The notes under the pieces: model-generated
Seen by the model: the letters and a program-made list of their open reading frames with translations, nothing else
What the model was told of the DNA's origin: nothing
Database searches by the model: none
Assembly: GCA_030148005.1 (NCBI GenBank)
Contig: JASBUI010000023.1
Span: 1-54,098 of the forward strand
Source: Paracoccaceae bacterium
GTDB taxonomy: Bacteria > Pseudomonadota > Alphaproteobacteria > Rhodobacterales > Rhodobacteraceae
Direction of reading: 5' to 3'
DNA: 54,098 nucleotides
Shown here: positions 41,745-51,679 of the stretch, one piece after another
Layout of the letters: the number at the start of each line of letters is the position of its first letter
Numbering within the stretch: position 1 is the stretch's first letter
Made by a program: the position numbers and the translations under genes

Positions 41745-42445
41745 TCGGCAAGATCGCAGGCCGCGTCGACTATCGCGCCGCCGATCACGTCATGATCGAC
41801 GTGCGCGGTGTAGGCTACATCGTCTATTGCTCGGAACGTACCCTTGCCAGCCTGCCACCCGCAGGCCAGCCGACCGCCCTTTATACAGAGCTTTTGGTGC
41901 GCGAAGATAACCTTCAGCTTTTTGGCTTTACCACGCTTCTGGAAAAAGAATGGCACCGGCTTTTGATCTCTGTTCAGGGGATCGGGGCCAAGGCGTCGAT
42001 GGCGATCCTTGGCACGCTTGGGGCCGACGGGCTTGGCCGCGCGATTGCGCTGGGCGACTGGGGCGCGGTCAAGGCCGCACCGGGCGTCGGCCCGAAGATT
42101 GCCCAAAGGGTGGTGAATGAGCTTAAGGAAAAAGCGCCCACCGTCATGGCCCTTGGCCAGTCGCTTGGCGCCTCGCTGAACGCCGAAACCGCGCCGCCCG
42201 CACCCGCGGATGCAAGCGCCCCGGCGGGCGATCCGCAGGGCGATGACGACGTGATCGAACGCCCCCGCGCCATGGCCCCCGCACAGGCCTCCAGCACGGC
42301 AGAGGCGCTATCGGCGCTGGGCAATCTTGGCTATTCCCCCTCCGAAGCGGCCTCGGCCGTTGCCGAAGCTTCGGGCGATGATCCCGGCGCCTCGACCAGC
42401 GCGCTGATCCGCGCCGCACTGCGGCTTCTGGCGCCCAAGGGCTAG
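41741..42445 (+). CDS. ruvA: Holliday junction branch-migration protein RuvA
   Basis: A 234-residue DNA-binding subunit that holds the junction for RuvB. Domain I (OB-fold, about 1-62: [28 protein letters not shown]), domain II (helix-hairpin-helix, [14 protein letters not shown] and [16 protein letters not shown]) and domain III after a Pro/Ala-rich linker (from about residue 185, [16 protein letters not shown]) are all in place. It is coupled to ruvC. The linker is longer than in E. coli RuvA. Confidence 0.96.
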   Translation: MIGKIAGRVDYRAADHVMIDVRGVGYIVYCSERTLASLPPAGQPTALYTELLVREDNLQLFGFTTLLEKEWHRLLISVQGIGAKASMAILGTLGADGLGRAIALGDWGAVKAAPGVGPKIAQRVVNELKEKAPTVMALGQSLGASLNAETAPPAPADASAPAGDPQGDDDVIERPRAMAPAQASSTAEALSALGNLGYSPSEAASAVAEASGDDPGASTSALIRAALRLLAPKG

Positions 42446-42461
42446 GGCGGCGCGCCGGGGG

Positions 42462-42490
42462 CTTGAACCGGCGCCGGGCGGCTTCCATAT
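42462..42490 (+). promoter_or_regulatory. Heat-shock (RpoH)-like promoter before htpX
   Basis: CTTGAA (42462-42467) and CCATAT (42485-42490) are 17 bases apart and resemble the sigma-32 consensus of alphaproteobacteria (CTTG, then CYTAT-like). HtpX is a classic RpoH target. The expected transcript start near 42497 leaves a 30-base leader before ATG 42528, which supports that start codon. Confidence 0.55.
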
Positions 42491-42527
42491 CCAAGGTGAA
42501 ATGCCGGAAACTTCGGGGTTTTTACCC

Positions 42528-43511
42528 ATGTCCACACTGAAAACCACAGTTCTTCTGGCCGCGATGACGGCCCTTTTCATGACCATTGGCGCGGCCTTGG
42601 CCGGGCAGGGCGGTGCGCTGATCGCGCTTGTGATCGCCGCTGGCATGAACGTCTTTGCATGGTGGGGCTCGGACAAGATGGTCCTGCGGATGCAGGGCGC
42701 GGTGGAGGTCGATGAAAGACGCGCGCCGGACCTTGTGGCTATGGTCCGCGATCTGGCCGCCAATGCCGGTCTGCCGATGCCGCGCGTCTACCTGATCGAA
42801 ACCGATCAGCCCAACGCTTTTGCCACCGGGCGCAGCCCCGCACATGCCGCCGTCGCAGTGACCAGCGGCATCATGCGCGCCCTCAGTCGGCAAGAGCTTG
42901 CAGGCGTCATCGCCCATGAACTGGCCCATATCAAACACCGCGACACGTTGACCATGACCGTCACCGCAACCCTTGCCGGTGCCATCGCGATGATCGCAAA
43001 CTTTGCCCTTTTCTTCCGCCTTGGCGGGCGCGGCGGGCCGGGCATCATCGGCACGCTTGCCCTGATGATCCTTGCCCCCATGGCCGCCGGCATCGTGCAA
43101 ATGGCAATCTCGCGCACGCGCGAGTATGAGGCCGACCGCGAAGGCGCGGAAATCTGCGGCCATCCCGAATGGCTTGCCTCGGCGCTGGAGCGGATCGAGG
43201 TTCTGGCCCGGCGCATCCAGAACCCGGCCGCTGAACGCAACCCCGCGCTGGCGCATATGTTCATCATCAACCCGCTGAACGGCGGCGGTATGGACAACCT
43301 CTTTTCCACCCACCCCAGCACGGCCAACCGCGTGGCCGCGCTTCGGGCGATGACGCCGGGCGCGCGCGGCTCGGCCATGCGCGAGGCGCCTGCGCATGCG
43401 CGCCCCGTCGGTGCCACTTCGGGCGCGGCCCCCTCGTCGGTTCCGCGCGCCGGACGCCGCCGCGGCCCGCCCGCGTCGCCGCGCCGTTTTCACTCTGGCC
43501 CATGGACCTGA
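42528..43511 (+). CDS. htpX: HtpX-like membrane zinc metalloprotease
   Basis: A 327-residue inner-membrane protease of the M48 family that degrades misfolded membrane proteins. The zinc site is HELAH ([16 protein letters not shown], about residue 131), with the downstream Glu of [15 protein letters not shown]. There are four hydrophobic segments, two at the N-terminus and two after the active site. [18 protein letters not shown] is the family N-terminus; a start nine codons earlier at 42501 has AAGGTG upstream and is possible but would sit at the predicted transcript start. The Arg/Pro-rich C-terminal tail is longer than usual. The gene sits between ruvA and ruvB. Confidence 0.9.
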   Translation: MSTLKTTVLLAAMTALFMTIGAALAGQGGALIALVIAAGMNVFAWWGSDKMVLRMQGAVEVDERRAPDLVAMVRDLAANAGLPMPRVYLIETDQPNAFATGRSPAHAAVAVTSGIMRALSRQELAGVIAHELAHIKHRDTLTMTVTATLAGAIAMIANFALFFRLGGRGGPGIIGTLALMILAPMAAGIVQMAISRTREYEADREGAEICGHPEWLASALERIEVLARRIQNPAAERNPALAHMFIINPLNGGGMDNLFSTHPSTANRVAALRAMTPGARGSAMREAPAHARPVGATSGAAPSSVPRAGRRRGPPASPRRFHSGPWT

Positions 43512-43618
43512 GCCGCCCCGCGCGGCGACAGAACGGCATCGCGCGCGCCAAAAGCCCAAGCAGCCCTTGAACCGCGCTGCGATTGAGGGGAAAGTCATCC
43601 GAACCCGAAAGGCGGCCG

Positions 43619-44689
43619 ATGACTGAACCTGATCCCGACCTGCGCCCCGAAGCCCGCGCCGGCGATGCCGACCGCGCCCTGCGCCCGCAGGCGCTTGGCG
43701 ATTTTGTCGGCCAGGCCGAAGCCCGCGCCAACCTTGGCGTCTTCATCGAAAGCGCGCGCCTGCGCGGCGAGGCGATGGATCACACGCTGTTTCACGGGCC
43801 CCCCGGCCTTGGCAAAACAACACTTGCCCAGATCGTCGCGCGCGAGTTGGGCGTGAACTTTCGCATGACCAGCGGCCCGGTACTGGCCAAGGCGGGCGAT
43901 CTGGCCGCGATCCTGACCAACCTTGAAGCGCGCGATGTTCTTTTCATCGACGAGATTCACCGCCTGAACCCGGTCGTCGAAGAGGTGCTTTACCCCGCGC
44001 TGGAAGACTTTGAACTGGATCTTGTGATCGGCGAAGGCCCCGCCGCGCGCACCGTGCGGATAGAGCTTCAGCCCTTTACCCTTGTAGGCGCGACAACCCG
44101 GCTGGGTCTTTTGACAACGCCGCTGCGCGACCGCTTTGGCATCCCCACCAGGCTTCAGTTTTATACGGTTGATGAGTTGCACCAGATCGTCACGCGCGGC
44201 GCGCGGCTTTTGTCGATCGAAACCGACAGCGACGGCGCGCGCGAGATCGCCCGCCGGGCGCGTGGCACCCCGCGCATCGCCGGGCGGCTTTTGCGCCGGG
44301 TGGTGGATTTTGCCCTTGTCGAAGGCGACGGGCGCATCACCCGCAAACTGGCCGATGACGCGCTGACGCGGCTGGGCGTTGACAACCTTGGCCTTGATGG
44401 CGCTGACAGGCGTTACCTGCGCCTGATCGCCGAGAACTTTGGCGGCGGCCCGGTCGGTATCGAAACCCTTTGCGCGGCCCTCTCCGAGGCCCGCGATGCG
44501 CTGGAAGAGGTGATCGAACCCTTCCTTTTGCAACAAGGCCTGATCCAGCGCACCCCGCGCGGGCGGCTTTTGGGCCCCAAAGCCTGGAGCCACCTTGGGC
44601 TGGCGGTGCCGCCCGGCCCAAATTCGGGACCCGAGCCGGGACGCAGCGCCGCAGGGCGTGACGCGCAGGGCGCTCTTTTCGACGATTGA
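43619..44689 (+). CDS. ruvB: Holliday junction helicase RuvB
   Basis: A 356-residue AAA+ motor that drives branch migration with RuvA. Walker A is GPPGLGKTT (about residue 60), Walker B is FIDEIHRLN, sensor 1 is [10 protein letters not shown], and the C-terminal winged helix is present (TPRGRLLG). ATG at 43619 follows AAAGGCGG. The Pro/Gly-rich tail after about residue 330 is extra to the core fold. The gene is separated from ruvA by htpX. Its stop lies 21 bases before the dispersed element at 44710. Confidence 0.95.
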   Translation: MTEPDPDLRPEARAGDADRALRPQALGDFVGQAEARANLGVFIESARLRGEAMDHTLFHGPPGLGKTTLAQIVARELGVNFRMTSGPVLAKAGDLAAILTNLEARDVLFIDEIHRLNPVVEEVLYPALEDFELDLVIGEGPAARTVRIELQPFTLVGATTRLGLLTTPLRDRFGIPTRLQFYTVDELHQIVTRGARLLSIETDSDGAREIARRARGTPRIAGRLLRRVVDFALVEGDGRITRKLADDALTRLGVDNLGLDGADRRYLRLIAENFGGGPVGIETLCAALSEARDALEEVIEPFLLQQGLIQRTPRGRLLGPKAWSHLGLAVPPGPNSGPEPGRSAAGRDAQGALFDD

Positions 44690-44709
44690 GGCCCGGCGGC
44701 GAAGTCGCT

Positions 44710-44744
44710 ATGCCTCCGGCAGGAGTATTTTTGCAAAGAAGAAG
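44710..44744 (+). repeat. Dispersed intergenic element, copy B
   Basis: ATGCCTCCGGCAGGAGTATTT at 44710, followed by AAAGAAGAAG, repeats the element of 14600 (18 of 21 core bases identical). It lies between ruvB and the next gene and ends nine bases before that gene's ATG, so its last bases (GAAGGGC) supply the ribosome-binding site. There is no hairpin pair in front of this copy. Confidence 0.65.
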
Positions 44745-44753
44745 GGCAAAGCG

Positions 44754-45383
44754 ATGACCCCAGAAGAGGTCGAAGCCATGTTCCGCCGCTCGGGCGGTGA
44801 GTTTGCCTTTGCGCGGTGGGGCCGCCCGATTGCGCCGATGATACTTGGCGTGGATGATGCATCGCTGCCGGTTCTGAAGGGCGCGATAGAGGCGGTGGTC
44901 AAGCTGGCCGGTCATGAGCTGACGGAGGCCGACCCAGAGCTTGGCACCAACCTGATGGTGATCTTCCTGCGCGACTGGCGCGAGCTGAGCGATACGCCCA
45001 AGATGTGCGATCTGGTGCCGGGGCTGGCCGATCTGGTCGCGCGGCTAAAGGCGCAGGGCGCCGATCAGTACCGGCTGTTCCACTATGATCCTGATGGCGC
45101 AATTCGCGCCGCGTTCGTCTTTCTGCGCATGAGCGATGAAATGGCGGCCCAGCCCGCGGCGACGCTGGCGCTGGGGCAGATGGTGCAGGTCATCCTGTCA
45201 TGGTCGGACACGGCCTTTCAGGGCCGCTCGCCGCTGGCGGTCGCGCCGGGCAGCGAGCTTGCCGTCCTTAAGCCAGAGATCGCGGCGCTGGTTCAGGCCG
45301 CCTATGATCCGGTTCTGCCGCAAAGCTCTGCCGACCCGGCGCATGCCCTGCGGCTTTGGGCGCGGCTGGCACGTACCGGGTAG
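44754..45383 (+). CDS. Conserved protein of unknown function
   Basis: A 209-residue cytosolic protein without signal or membrane helix. It begins MTPEEVEAMFRRSGGEFAFARWGRPIAP and has a compact alpha/beta look, with segments such as LMVIFLRDWRELSD and LGQMVQVILSWSDTAFQG. From memory it resembles a Rhodobacterales-restricted hypothetical family; no functional motif stands out. The long frame to 44595 is not used. GAAGGGC lies seven bases before this ATG and derives from the dispersed element. It is convergent with the next gene. Confidence 0.72.
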   Translation: MTPEEVEAMFRRSGGEFAFARWGRPIAPMILGVDDASLPVLKGAIEAVVKLAGHELTEADPELGTNLMVIFLRDWRELSDTPKMCDLVPGLADLVARLKAQGADQYRLFHYDPDGAIRAAFVFLRMSDEMAAQPAATLALGQMVQVILSWSDTAFQGRSPLAVAPGSELAVLKPEIAALVQAAYDPVLPQSSADPAHALRLWARLARTG

Positions 45384-45392
45384 CGGGCGCGC

Positions 45393-45830
45393 CTAGCTGG
45401 CGGGGTGCATTTTCATCCCCTCGACGATCTCTACAATGGCTGGTGTCTTGTCGACGTGGTGATGCACGATTTTCCAGCCGTCCGGCTCTTTTCGGTAAAC
45501 GTTCGTGACGCGCTGTTCGACCTCGGCGCGCTTGCCGGCCATGGTCACCGATACCATCTCTTTGCCGTACTCAAAGGCCATCCCGTCACTGGTCTGGATA
45601 TGCTGATCGTCAAGCTTGACCTTGCCGCCGCTGCAGATGCCTGCCACCTCGTCAAAGGATTTCTCGATTGCCCCCCAGCCGCTTAGGTTCGCGCCCGTCG
45701 GCTGTAGCGCGCTTGCCCCGTTCTTGTGCGACCAGATGTTTTTCATAGAGCCCTTTTCGCCATTCAGCATCCGCGACAAAGCAGCATAGAACTTGCGCGA
45801 GGCTTCCTGAACTTCGCTTTGCGTCGTCAT
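45393..45830 (-). CDS. NTF2-like (SnoaL/DUF4440-type) small protein
   Basis: A 145-residue protein with the cone-shaped NTF2-like fold expected from helix-rich SEVQEASRKFYAALSRMLNG, then strands ending in VYRKEPDGWKIVHHHVDKT, the usual last strand of SnoaL-like ketosteroid-isomerase-type proteins. Such proteins can bind small hydrophobic ligands or act as isomerases. The function here is unknown. ATG at 45830 has AAGGTGG eight bases upstream; the longer frame to 45923 is unsupported. Confidence 0.78.
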   Translation of the reverse strand: MTTQSEVQEASRKFYAALSRMLNGEKGSMKNIWSHKNGASALQPTGANLSGWGAIEKSFDEVAGICSGGKVKLDDQHIQTSDGMAFEYGKEMVSVTMAGKRAEVEQRVTNVYRKEPDGWKIVHHHVDKTPAIVEIVEGMKMHPAS

Positions 45831-46140
45831 GATAGATCCACCTTTTTCACTGATTGCGGTTCCGGGGCGAAAACGCTGCCGAAGATCAAAGTGGTTTGTT
45901 TGATGTGGCCACTGAAACCCCATTCAAGCCCGGACTCGAATCGCGGCGACAGCGCCCTCAGGATACCACGAAACAGCCCCCGCCAAGCGGCGCTTTGGCG
46001 CCCCCGGCCAAGTTTGGCCGACCGCCTGCGCAGGGCGGCGCCAACCCTCGCGCGATCGTGATCGCACTTGCCCCAGCGCAGACGCCAAGCTAGGTCGGTG
46101 CCAGCCGGGGCAAACGGCAAGGGCAGGGGCAGGCACGATC
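45831..46140. promoter_or_regulatory. Divergent region with palindromes before the tol operon
   Basis: This 310-base gap has no gene. It carries the promoters of the NTF2-like gene (left) and of ybgC-tolQRAB (right). Two perfect palindromes occur: GGCCAA-GT-TTGGCC at 46006-46019 and GCGATC-GT-GATCGC at 46052-46065, the second 76 bases before ybgC. Promoter boxes could not be assigned. Confidence 0.4.
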
Positions 46141-46530
46141 ATGGACCACAGTTTCAATTGTCACGTCTATTACGAAGACACCGACCTTGCCGGCATTGTC
46201 TATTACGCAAACTACCTGCGCTACATTGAACGTGCGCGCACCGAATGGGTGCGTGGCCTTGGGATCGACCAAAAGGCCATGAAAGCAGCCGATGGCGTTG
46301 TTTTTGCTGTGCGCAGGCTAGAGGCGGACTATCTGTCGCCGGCCCATTTCGACGATGAGTTGACGGTGCGCACCCGCACCCAGGCCATCACCGGCGCCCG
46401 CATCGTTCTGAACCAGGATGTATGGCGCGGTGAGACGCTGTTGTTTTCGGCTGTGGTGACGCTTGTTGCACTCTCTTCGACGGGTCAGCCCGCGCGGATG
46501 CCAGCAAACATCCGCCGACAGTTGCAATAG
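46141..46530 (+). CDS. ybgC: Tol-Pal-associated acyl-CoA thioesterase YbgC
   Basis: A 129-residue hot-dog thioesterase that opens the tol-pal operon in most proteobacteria. The active-site Asp is in YYEDTDLAGIVYYANYLRYIERAR (about residue 15), and the sequence continues TEWVRGLG as in the family. It may act on acyl-CoA or acyl-ACP near phospholipid synthesis; the cell-envelope role is not settled. It is followed by tolQ after a 99-base gap. Confidence 0.93.
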   Translation: MDHSFNCHVYYEDTDLAGIVYYANYLRYIERARTEWVRGLGIDQKAMKAADGVVFAVRRLEADYLSPAHFDDELTVRTRTQAITGARIVLNQDVWRGETLLFSAVVTLVALSSTGQPARMPANIRRQLQ

Positions 46531-46629
46531 TTGGCAAGGAAGCGCGCTTTGCTTGGCTTTCCCCTTAATTTATGACTAACTAGGACGTAACTAAGGGCGA
46601 TAAACAGCCCGGAAAGAGCGAGCAGGCGG

Positions 46630-47295
46630 ATGGATGATTTTTCGATGTGGGCCCTATTTGCCCGCGCAACCCCAATAGTAAAACTGGTAATACTGATGTT
46701 GATCGCAGCCTCGTTCTGGGCCTGGGCGATCATCTTCCAGAAATTGATCAACTACCGCCGGGCGCGGCGCGAGGCTGCGGTCTTTGACCGGGCCTTCTGG
46801 TCGGGTGAGCCACTGGACGAACTTTTCGAAACGCTGGGCCCCGATCCCACGGGCGCCTCGCAAAAGATTTTCGCCTCGGGCATGAACGAATGGCGCCGAA
46901 GCCATAAGGAAGACGGCAAGCTGATCGCAGGGGCGCAGGCGCGTATTGACCGGTCGATGGATGTCGCCATCGCCAAAGAGGCCGAAAGGCTGAACAAGGG
47001 GCTGTCCTATCTGGCCACGGTCGGATCCACCGCGCCCTTTATCGGTCTTTTCGGAACGGTCTGGGGCATCATGAACGCCTTTGTCGAAATCGCGGCCCAG
47101 CAGAACACCAACCTGGCCGTGGTCGCCCCCGGCATCGCCGAGGCCCTGCTGGCCACCGGCTTTGGCCTTTTGGCGGCGATCCCCTCGGTGATCTTCTACA
47201 ACAAGCTTTCGGCAGACAGCGATCACGTCATCGCCGGGTATGAGGCCTTTGCCGACGAATTTGCCACGATCCTCAGTCGCCAGTTGGACAGCTAG
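46630..47295 (+). CDS. tolQ: TolQ, proton-channel subunit of Tol-Pal
   Basis: A 221-residue inner-membrane protein with three helices (about 14-36, 125-150, 165-185). The ExbB/TolQ signature GSTAPFIGLFGTVWGIMNAF is present around residue 130. With TolR it uses the proton gradient to energise TolA in outer-membrane constriction at division. tolR begins four bases after its stop. Confidence 0.95.
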   Translation: MDDFSMWALFARATPIVKLVILMLIAASFWAWAIIFQKLINYRRARREAAVFDRAFWSGEPLDELFETLGPDPTGASQKIFASGMNEWRRSHKEDGKLIAGAQARIDRSMDVAIAKEAERLNKGLSYLATVGSTAPFIGLFGTVWGIMNAFVEIAAQQNTNLAVVAPGIAEALLATGFGLLAAIPSVIFYNKLSADSDHVIAGYEAFADEFATILSRQLDS

Positions 47296-47298
47296 ACC

Positions 47299-47784
47299 AT
47301 GGGCGGGGGCGTCATACAGAAAGAACAGGGTGGACGGCGCCGGCGCAGGCGGGCCGGGCGGCCTGCCGCGATGTCGGAAATCAACGTCACACCCTTTGTC
47401 GATGTCATGCTGGTTCTCTTGATCATCTTCATGGTCGCCGCGCCGCTTTTGACGGTCGGCGTGCCCGTTGAGTTGCCCAAGACGGCGGCCAATGCGCTTG
47501 CCGTCGAACAGGAAGAGCCGCTGACCATTACGCTGACCTCCGAGGGCGGGCTGGTCCTTCAGACCACGCCCATCCCGGCAGAAGAGCTTATCCCGAAACT
47601 TCGGGCCATCTCGGCCGAGCGCACCAGCAAAAAGGTGTTCCTGCGCGCCGATGGCGCCATCCCTTATGCAAGCGTCGTTCAGGTCATGGGCGCGCTGAAT
47701 GCGGGCGGCTTTTCCGATATCGGCCTTGTGACCGACACCGGCGGCCCGACCTTTGGCGCCGCCGACGCCTCGGCCGGAAACTAG
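47299..47784 (+). CDS. tolR: TolR, proton-motive subunit of Tol-Pal
   Basis: A 161-residue ExbD-family protein with one N-terminal helix (about 36-54) containing the proton-path Asp in NVTPFVDVMLVLLIIFMV. A short Arg-rich cytosolic head (GGRRRRRRAGRPAAM) comes first, and a periplasmic domain follows. It pairs with TolQ and TolA. Confidence 0.95.
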   Translation: MGGGVIQKEQGGRRRRRRAGRPAAMSEINVTPFVDVMLVLLIIFMVAAPLLTVGVPVELPKTAANALAVEQEEPLTITLTSEGGLVLQTTPIPAEELIPKLRAISAERTSKKVFLRADGAIPYASVVQVMGALNAGGFSDIGLVTDTGGPTFGAADASAGN

Positions 47785-47796
47785 GGGCGCGCCCGC

Positions 47797-48945
47797 GTGC
47801 AGACCGGCACCTATATCTCGGGCGGGGCCCATGCGGCCCTGATCGCTTGGGTCCTCTTCGGCGGCGCTTTGCACAGCAGCAAGGCCGCCCAGGTGCCCGA
47901 GAACATGTCCGTCTCTGTCATCTCTGTGGCCGAACTTGCCGCGATGAGCGCGCCGCAGCCAAAAGCGCCGCCCACATCGCCCGCATCGCCCACGCCGCCC
48001 GCCAGTGACGCCGCGCCAAAAGCGCCGGGCGCCGACCGGCCCGTCGATGCCCCAAGCGCACCGCCGAAACAGACCGAACCGGCCGCCGACAGCACGCCCG
48101 ATGTCTCTCAGATCGAACCACTGCCGCAGACCGACGTGACCCAGACCGCCCCGGCCGCGCCGCCGTCGCCCGACACGCAGAACGCCGCACAGCTGGTTGT
48201 CAAAACGCCCCAGCCGCCGCAACAGCGCGCCGCCCCGCGTGTGGCCCCCAAGGCCGCAGAGGCGCCGCCAGAAGATGCGCAAGTGTCTGATATCGTAAAA
48301 CAAGAGGTCGTCGTTGATCCGGCGGCCCCCGCCAAAACCGTCGAAAAGCCCGCCCCGGCTCAGGCCCCCAAAGAGGCCGCGACAGAGATCGTGACAGAGG
48401 CCGAAAAGCCCAAGGCGCCCAACAAATCCCCGCGCCCCAAATCGCGCCCCGCCGTGCCAGCGCCCGTAAAAACCGCAGCGGTCAAACCGCAGCCGCCCAA
48501 AGAGCCTGCCAATCCGCCCAAACCCTCCAGCACCGACAATGCCGTTACTGCCGCGCTTGCCGCGCCAGAACCTGCGCCCGAACCAGCGCCCGAACCGGCC
48601 CCTGCCGCGGCGCCATCCGGCCCGCCGCTGACGGGGGGCGAAAAAGACGCGCTGCGCGTTGCCGTTCAGGCCTGCTGGAACGTCGGTTCGCTTTCGTCGG
48701 ATGCTCTGGCCACAACGGTGGTTGTCGGTGTATCGATGAACCGCGACGGCACGCCTGACACAGGCTCTATTCGTATGCTTTCCTCTGATGGCGGTTCGGC
48801 CACAGCGGTCAAGCAGGCCTATGAAACCGCGCGCCGTGCAATTATTCGTTGCGGCGCGAAAGGCTTTAACCTGCCGATCGAGAAGTACTCACGCTGGCAG
48901 GATATTGAAATGACATTTAATCCAGAGAGAATGAGGATCAAATGA
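47797..48945 (+). CDS. tolA: TolA, envelope-spanning subunit of Tol-Pal
   Basis: A 382-residue protein with a short cytosolic start and one helix (about 6-25), then a long Ala/Pro/Lys-rich stalk (about 50-285) with an [12 protein letters not shown] repeat, and a C-terminal globular domain ([22 protein letters not shown] and [12 protein letters not shown]). It joins TolQR to TolB-Pal across the periplasm. The start is GTG, with AGGGG about ten bases before. The stop overlaps the tolB start (ATGA). Confidence 0.9.
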   Translation: MQTGTYISGGAHAALIAWVLFGGALHSSKAAQVPENMSVSVISVAELAAMSAPQPKAPPTSPASPTPPASDAAPKAPGADRPVDAPSAPPKQTEPAADSTPDVSQIEPLPQTDVTQTAPAAPPSPDTQNAAQLVVKTPQPPQQRAAPRVAPKAAEAPPEDAQVSDIVKQEVVVDPAAPAKTVEKPAPAQAPKEAATEIVTEAEKPKAPNKSPRPKSRPAVPAPVKTAAVKPQPPKEPANPPKPSSTDNAVTAALAAPEPAPEPAPEPAPAAAPSGPPLTGGEKDALRVAVQACWNVGSLSSDALATTVVVGVSMNRDGTPDTGSIRMLSSDGGSATAVKQAYETARRAIIRCGAKGFNLPIEKYSRWQDIEMTFNPERMRIK

Positions 48946-50270
48946 GAAACCTCGCGTCCCTTTGTCTGATGATGCTTGCCCTGATGGCCCTTCCGCTATC
49001 GGCGCAGGAACGCGACGGGCCGTTGCGGATCACGATCACCGAAGGTGTGATTGAACCGCTGCCCTTCGCCACCCCGTCCTTCATCGCTGAAAACGCCGCC
49101 GCGCGCGAATTTGCCCGCGACATCGCACAGGTTATTGCCGATGACCTTGCCGGCACCGGGCTTTTCCGCCAGATCCCGCCCGAGGCTTTCATCAGCAAGG
49201 TCTCCAGCTTCGATGCCCCGGTCCAATACGCCGACTGGAAGGCGATCAATGCCCAGGCCCTGATCACCGGCGCGGTCAGCGCGGGCAGCGACGGGCGCAT
49301 GACCGTCAAGTTCCGCGTCTTTGACGTCTTTGCCCAGACCCAGCTTGGCGAAGGGCTTCAGTTCGGCGGCTCCACGGCAAGCTGGCGGCGCATGGCCCAT
49401 AAAGTGGCCGATGCCGTCTACAGCCGCATCACCGGCGAGGGCGGCTATTTCGACAGCCGCGTTGTGTTCGTAAACGAAACCGGCCCCAAGAACGCCCGCA
49501 AAAAGCGACTGGCGATCATGGATTACGATGGCGCGAACGTTCAGTACCTGACCGATGATACATCCATCGTTCTTGCCCCCCGCTTTTCGCCCACCGGCGA
49601 CCGCGTGCTTTATACATCCTACGAAAGCGGCTTTCCCCGCATCTATGCGCTGAACGTGGCCACCGTCACGCGCCGCGTTCTGGATGATCAGCCCGGCACG
49701 ATGACCTTTGCACCCCGCTTTGGCCCCGACGGGCAGGCGGTGGTCTTTTCGCTCTCTTCGGGCGGCAACACCGACCTTTACAAGCTCAACCTTGCCAGCG
49801 GCGCGCGCCAGCGCCTGACATCCGCGCCCTCGATCGAAACCGCCCCAAGCTTTTCTCCCGACGGAAACCGCATCGTCTTTGAAAGCGACCGCTCAGGAAG
49901 CCAGCAACTTTACATCATGCCCTCGGGCGGCGGCGAAGGTCAGCGCATCAGCTTTGGCAATGGCCGCTACGGCACGCCCGTCTGGTCCCCGCGCGGAGAC
50001 CTGATTGCCTTTACCAAACAGTATCAGGGCCGGTTCCACATCGGCGTGATGCGCACCGACGGCAGCGAAGAGCGGCTTTTGACCTCCTCCTTCCTTGACG
50101 AAGGCCCGACATGGTCACCCAACGGCCGCGTGATCATGTTCTCACGCGAAAGTCAGGGCAGCGGCGGTGTCTCGACGCTCTATTCCGTCGACATCACCGG
50201 CCGAAACCTCAAACGCGTCACCACGCCCGGCGCCGCATCCGACCCCGCTTGGTCACCACTTCTTCAGTAA
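48942..50270 (+). CDS. tolB: TolB, periplasmic beta-propeller of Tol-Pal
   Basis: A 442-residue periplasmic protein with a Sec signal ([17 protein letters not shown], cleavage about residue 22). An N-terminal alpha/beta domain (to about 160) is followed by six blades with WD40-like PD40 repeats ([56 protein letters not shown]). It binds Pal and links the outer membrane to TolA. Confidence 0.96.
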   Translation: MRNLASLCLMMLALMALPLSAQERDGPLRITITEGVIEPLPFATPSFIAENAAAREFARDIAQVIADDLAGTGLFRQIPPEAFISKVSSFDAPVQYADWKAINAQALITGAVSAGSDGRMTVKFRVFDVFAQTQLGEGLQFGGSTASWRRMAHKVADAVYSRITGEGGYFDSRVVFVNETGPKNARKKRLAIMDYDGANVQYLTDDTSIVLAPRFSPTGDRVLYTSYESGFPRIYALNVATVTRRVLDDQPGTMTFAPRFGPDGQAVVFSLSSGGNTDLYKLNLASGARQRLTSAPSIETAPSFSPDGNRIVFESDRSGSQQLYIMPSGGGEGQRISFGNGRYGTPVWSPRGDLIAFTKQYQGRFHIGVMRTDGSEERLLTSSFLDEGPTWSPNGRVIMFSRESQGSGGVSTLYSVDITGRNLKRVTTPGAASDPAWSPLLQ

Positions 50271-50339
50271 CCATCCGTTTTCAAAACCGCCGCAAAATGC
50301 TAAGACAAACGCAATCAACAAAATGAGCAGGACAGAGAC

Positions 50340-50837
50340 ATGAAGACTTCTTTCAAACTCGCAGCGCTGGTGCTGGTACTTGGTCTTTCGGCCTGTACCA
50401 ATGCAGATCGCTTTGGAAACTCATCCGGTCAATCCGCAGGAAGCGTCGCCAATGCCGCTGCCGACCCCTCGTCACCGGCCTATTTCCAGACCACGGTCGG
50501 CGACCGCGTTCTCTTTGCCGTCGACCAAAGTAACCTCAGCGATGACGCCCGTCAGGTTCTTGTGGCTCAGGCCGCATGGCTGATGGCCAACGGTGCCTAC
50601 ACCGCCATTATCGAAGGCCACGCCGATGAGCAGGGCACACGTGAATACAACCTTGCACTGGGCGCACGTCGTGCCAGCGCAGTTCAGGAATTCCTTGTTA
50701 GCCAAGGCGTTGCCGGCAACCGCCTGCGCACCATCACCTACGGCAAGGAACGCCCCATCGCCATCTGTTCGGATGAATCATGCTACTCACAAAACCGACG
50801 CGCCGTTACCGTCCTCTCCGCGGGGGCAGGCAGCTGA
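50340..50837 (+). CDS. pal: Pal, peptidoglycan-associated lipoprotein
   Basis: A 165-residue outer-membrane lipoprotein with a lipobox LSAC (Cys19) and an OmpA-like peptidoglycan-binding domain. Landmarks are EGHADEQGTREYNLALGARR (about residues 90-110) and RLRTITYGKERP. It ties the outer membrane to the cell wall. Its 3' end overlaps the start of cpoB by 58 bases. Confidence 0.96.
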   Translation: MKTSFKLAALVLVLGLSACTNADRFGNSSGQSAGSVANAAADPSSPAYFQTTVGDRVLFAVDQSNLSDDARQVLVAQAAWLMANGAYTAIIEGHADEQGTREYNLALGARRASAVQEFLVSQGVAGNRLRTITYGKERPIAICSDESCYSQNRRAVTVLSAGAGS

Positions 50838-51679
50838 CCCTTCGCGGCCTGATCCTGTCGCTCAGCCTTGCGCTGGTGCCAATCCAGGCGCCAGCGCAGG
50901 CCGATGACCAGACCCTTGCCGACATCCGGCAGGAGCTGACGGTCCTTTATGTCGAGCTTCAGCGCCTCAAGCGCGAGCTTTCAACGACGACCGCCCCCTC
51001 GGTTCCCTTGGGTGGCGGCTCGCCGCTGGAACGTCTGGACGCGATCGAGCGTGAGATGGAGCGCCTGACAGCCAAGACCGAACGGCTTGAGTTCAGGCTG
51101 AACAGCGTCGTCAAGGACGGCACCAACCGCATCGGCGATCTTGATTTCCGCCTGTGCGAAATTGACCCCAAATGCGACATCGCCAAGCTGGAACAGACCG
51201 GTATCCTTGGTGGCAAGGTGGGCGCGGGCCTGCCCGCCGACACCCCAGCGGCAAGCCCTGCAGAACCAAGCCAGCCCTCGGGCGGCACCGAAATGGCCGT
51301 CTCTGAGCAGGCCGATTTCGACCGCGCCAAAAAGGCGCTGGACGCAGGTGAGTTCACCAATGCCGCCACCGGCTTTCAGAACTTTCTCGACAGCTATCCG
51401 GGCGGACAGCTGACATCGGCGGCCCAGTTCTATCGCGGCCAGTCGCTGGAAGGCATGGGCGAAACCGCCGCTGCCGCACGCGCCTATCTGGAAAGCTTTT
51501 CGGGCGATCCCAACGGTAACATGGCGCCCAACGCGCTTTTGCGGCTGGGCACGACGCTTGCCGCCCTTGGCCAGACGACCGAGGCTTGCGTGATGCTGGG
51601 CGAGGTTACGACGCGTTTTCCGGGCGGTGACGCCGACGGCGAAGCGCAACGGACCCGCCGCGAACTGGGATGTTCGTGA
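50780..51679 (+). CDS. cpoB: CpoB/YbgF, cell-division coordinator
   Basis: A 299-residue periplasmic protein that, in E. coli, links Tol-Pal and peptidoglycan synthesis during constriction. A signal-like segment (LRGLILSLSLALVPIQAPAQA, about 21-40) follows a basic N-region. A coiled coil (about 45-130) precedes TPR repeats (FDRAKKALDAGEFTNAATGFQ...LDSYPGG). The only ATG start lies inside pal and gives an unusually long n-region, so a non-ATG start near 50834 cannot be excluded. The stop overlaps tilS by ten bases. Confidence 0.9.
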   Translation: MLLTKPTRRYRPLRGGRQLTLRGLILSLSLALVPIQAPAQADDQTLADIRQELTVLYVELQRLKRELSTTTAPSVPLGGGSPLERLDAIEREMERLTAKTERLEFRLNSVVKDGTNRIGDLDFRLCEIDPKCDIAKLEQTGILGGKVGAGLPADTPAASPAEPSQPSGGTEMAVSEQADFDRAKKALDAGEFTNAATGFQNFLDSYPGGQLTSAAQFYRGQSLEGMGETAAAARAYLESFSGDPNGNMAPNALLRLGTTLAALGQTTEACVMLGEVTTRFPGGDADGEAQRTRRELGCS

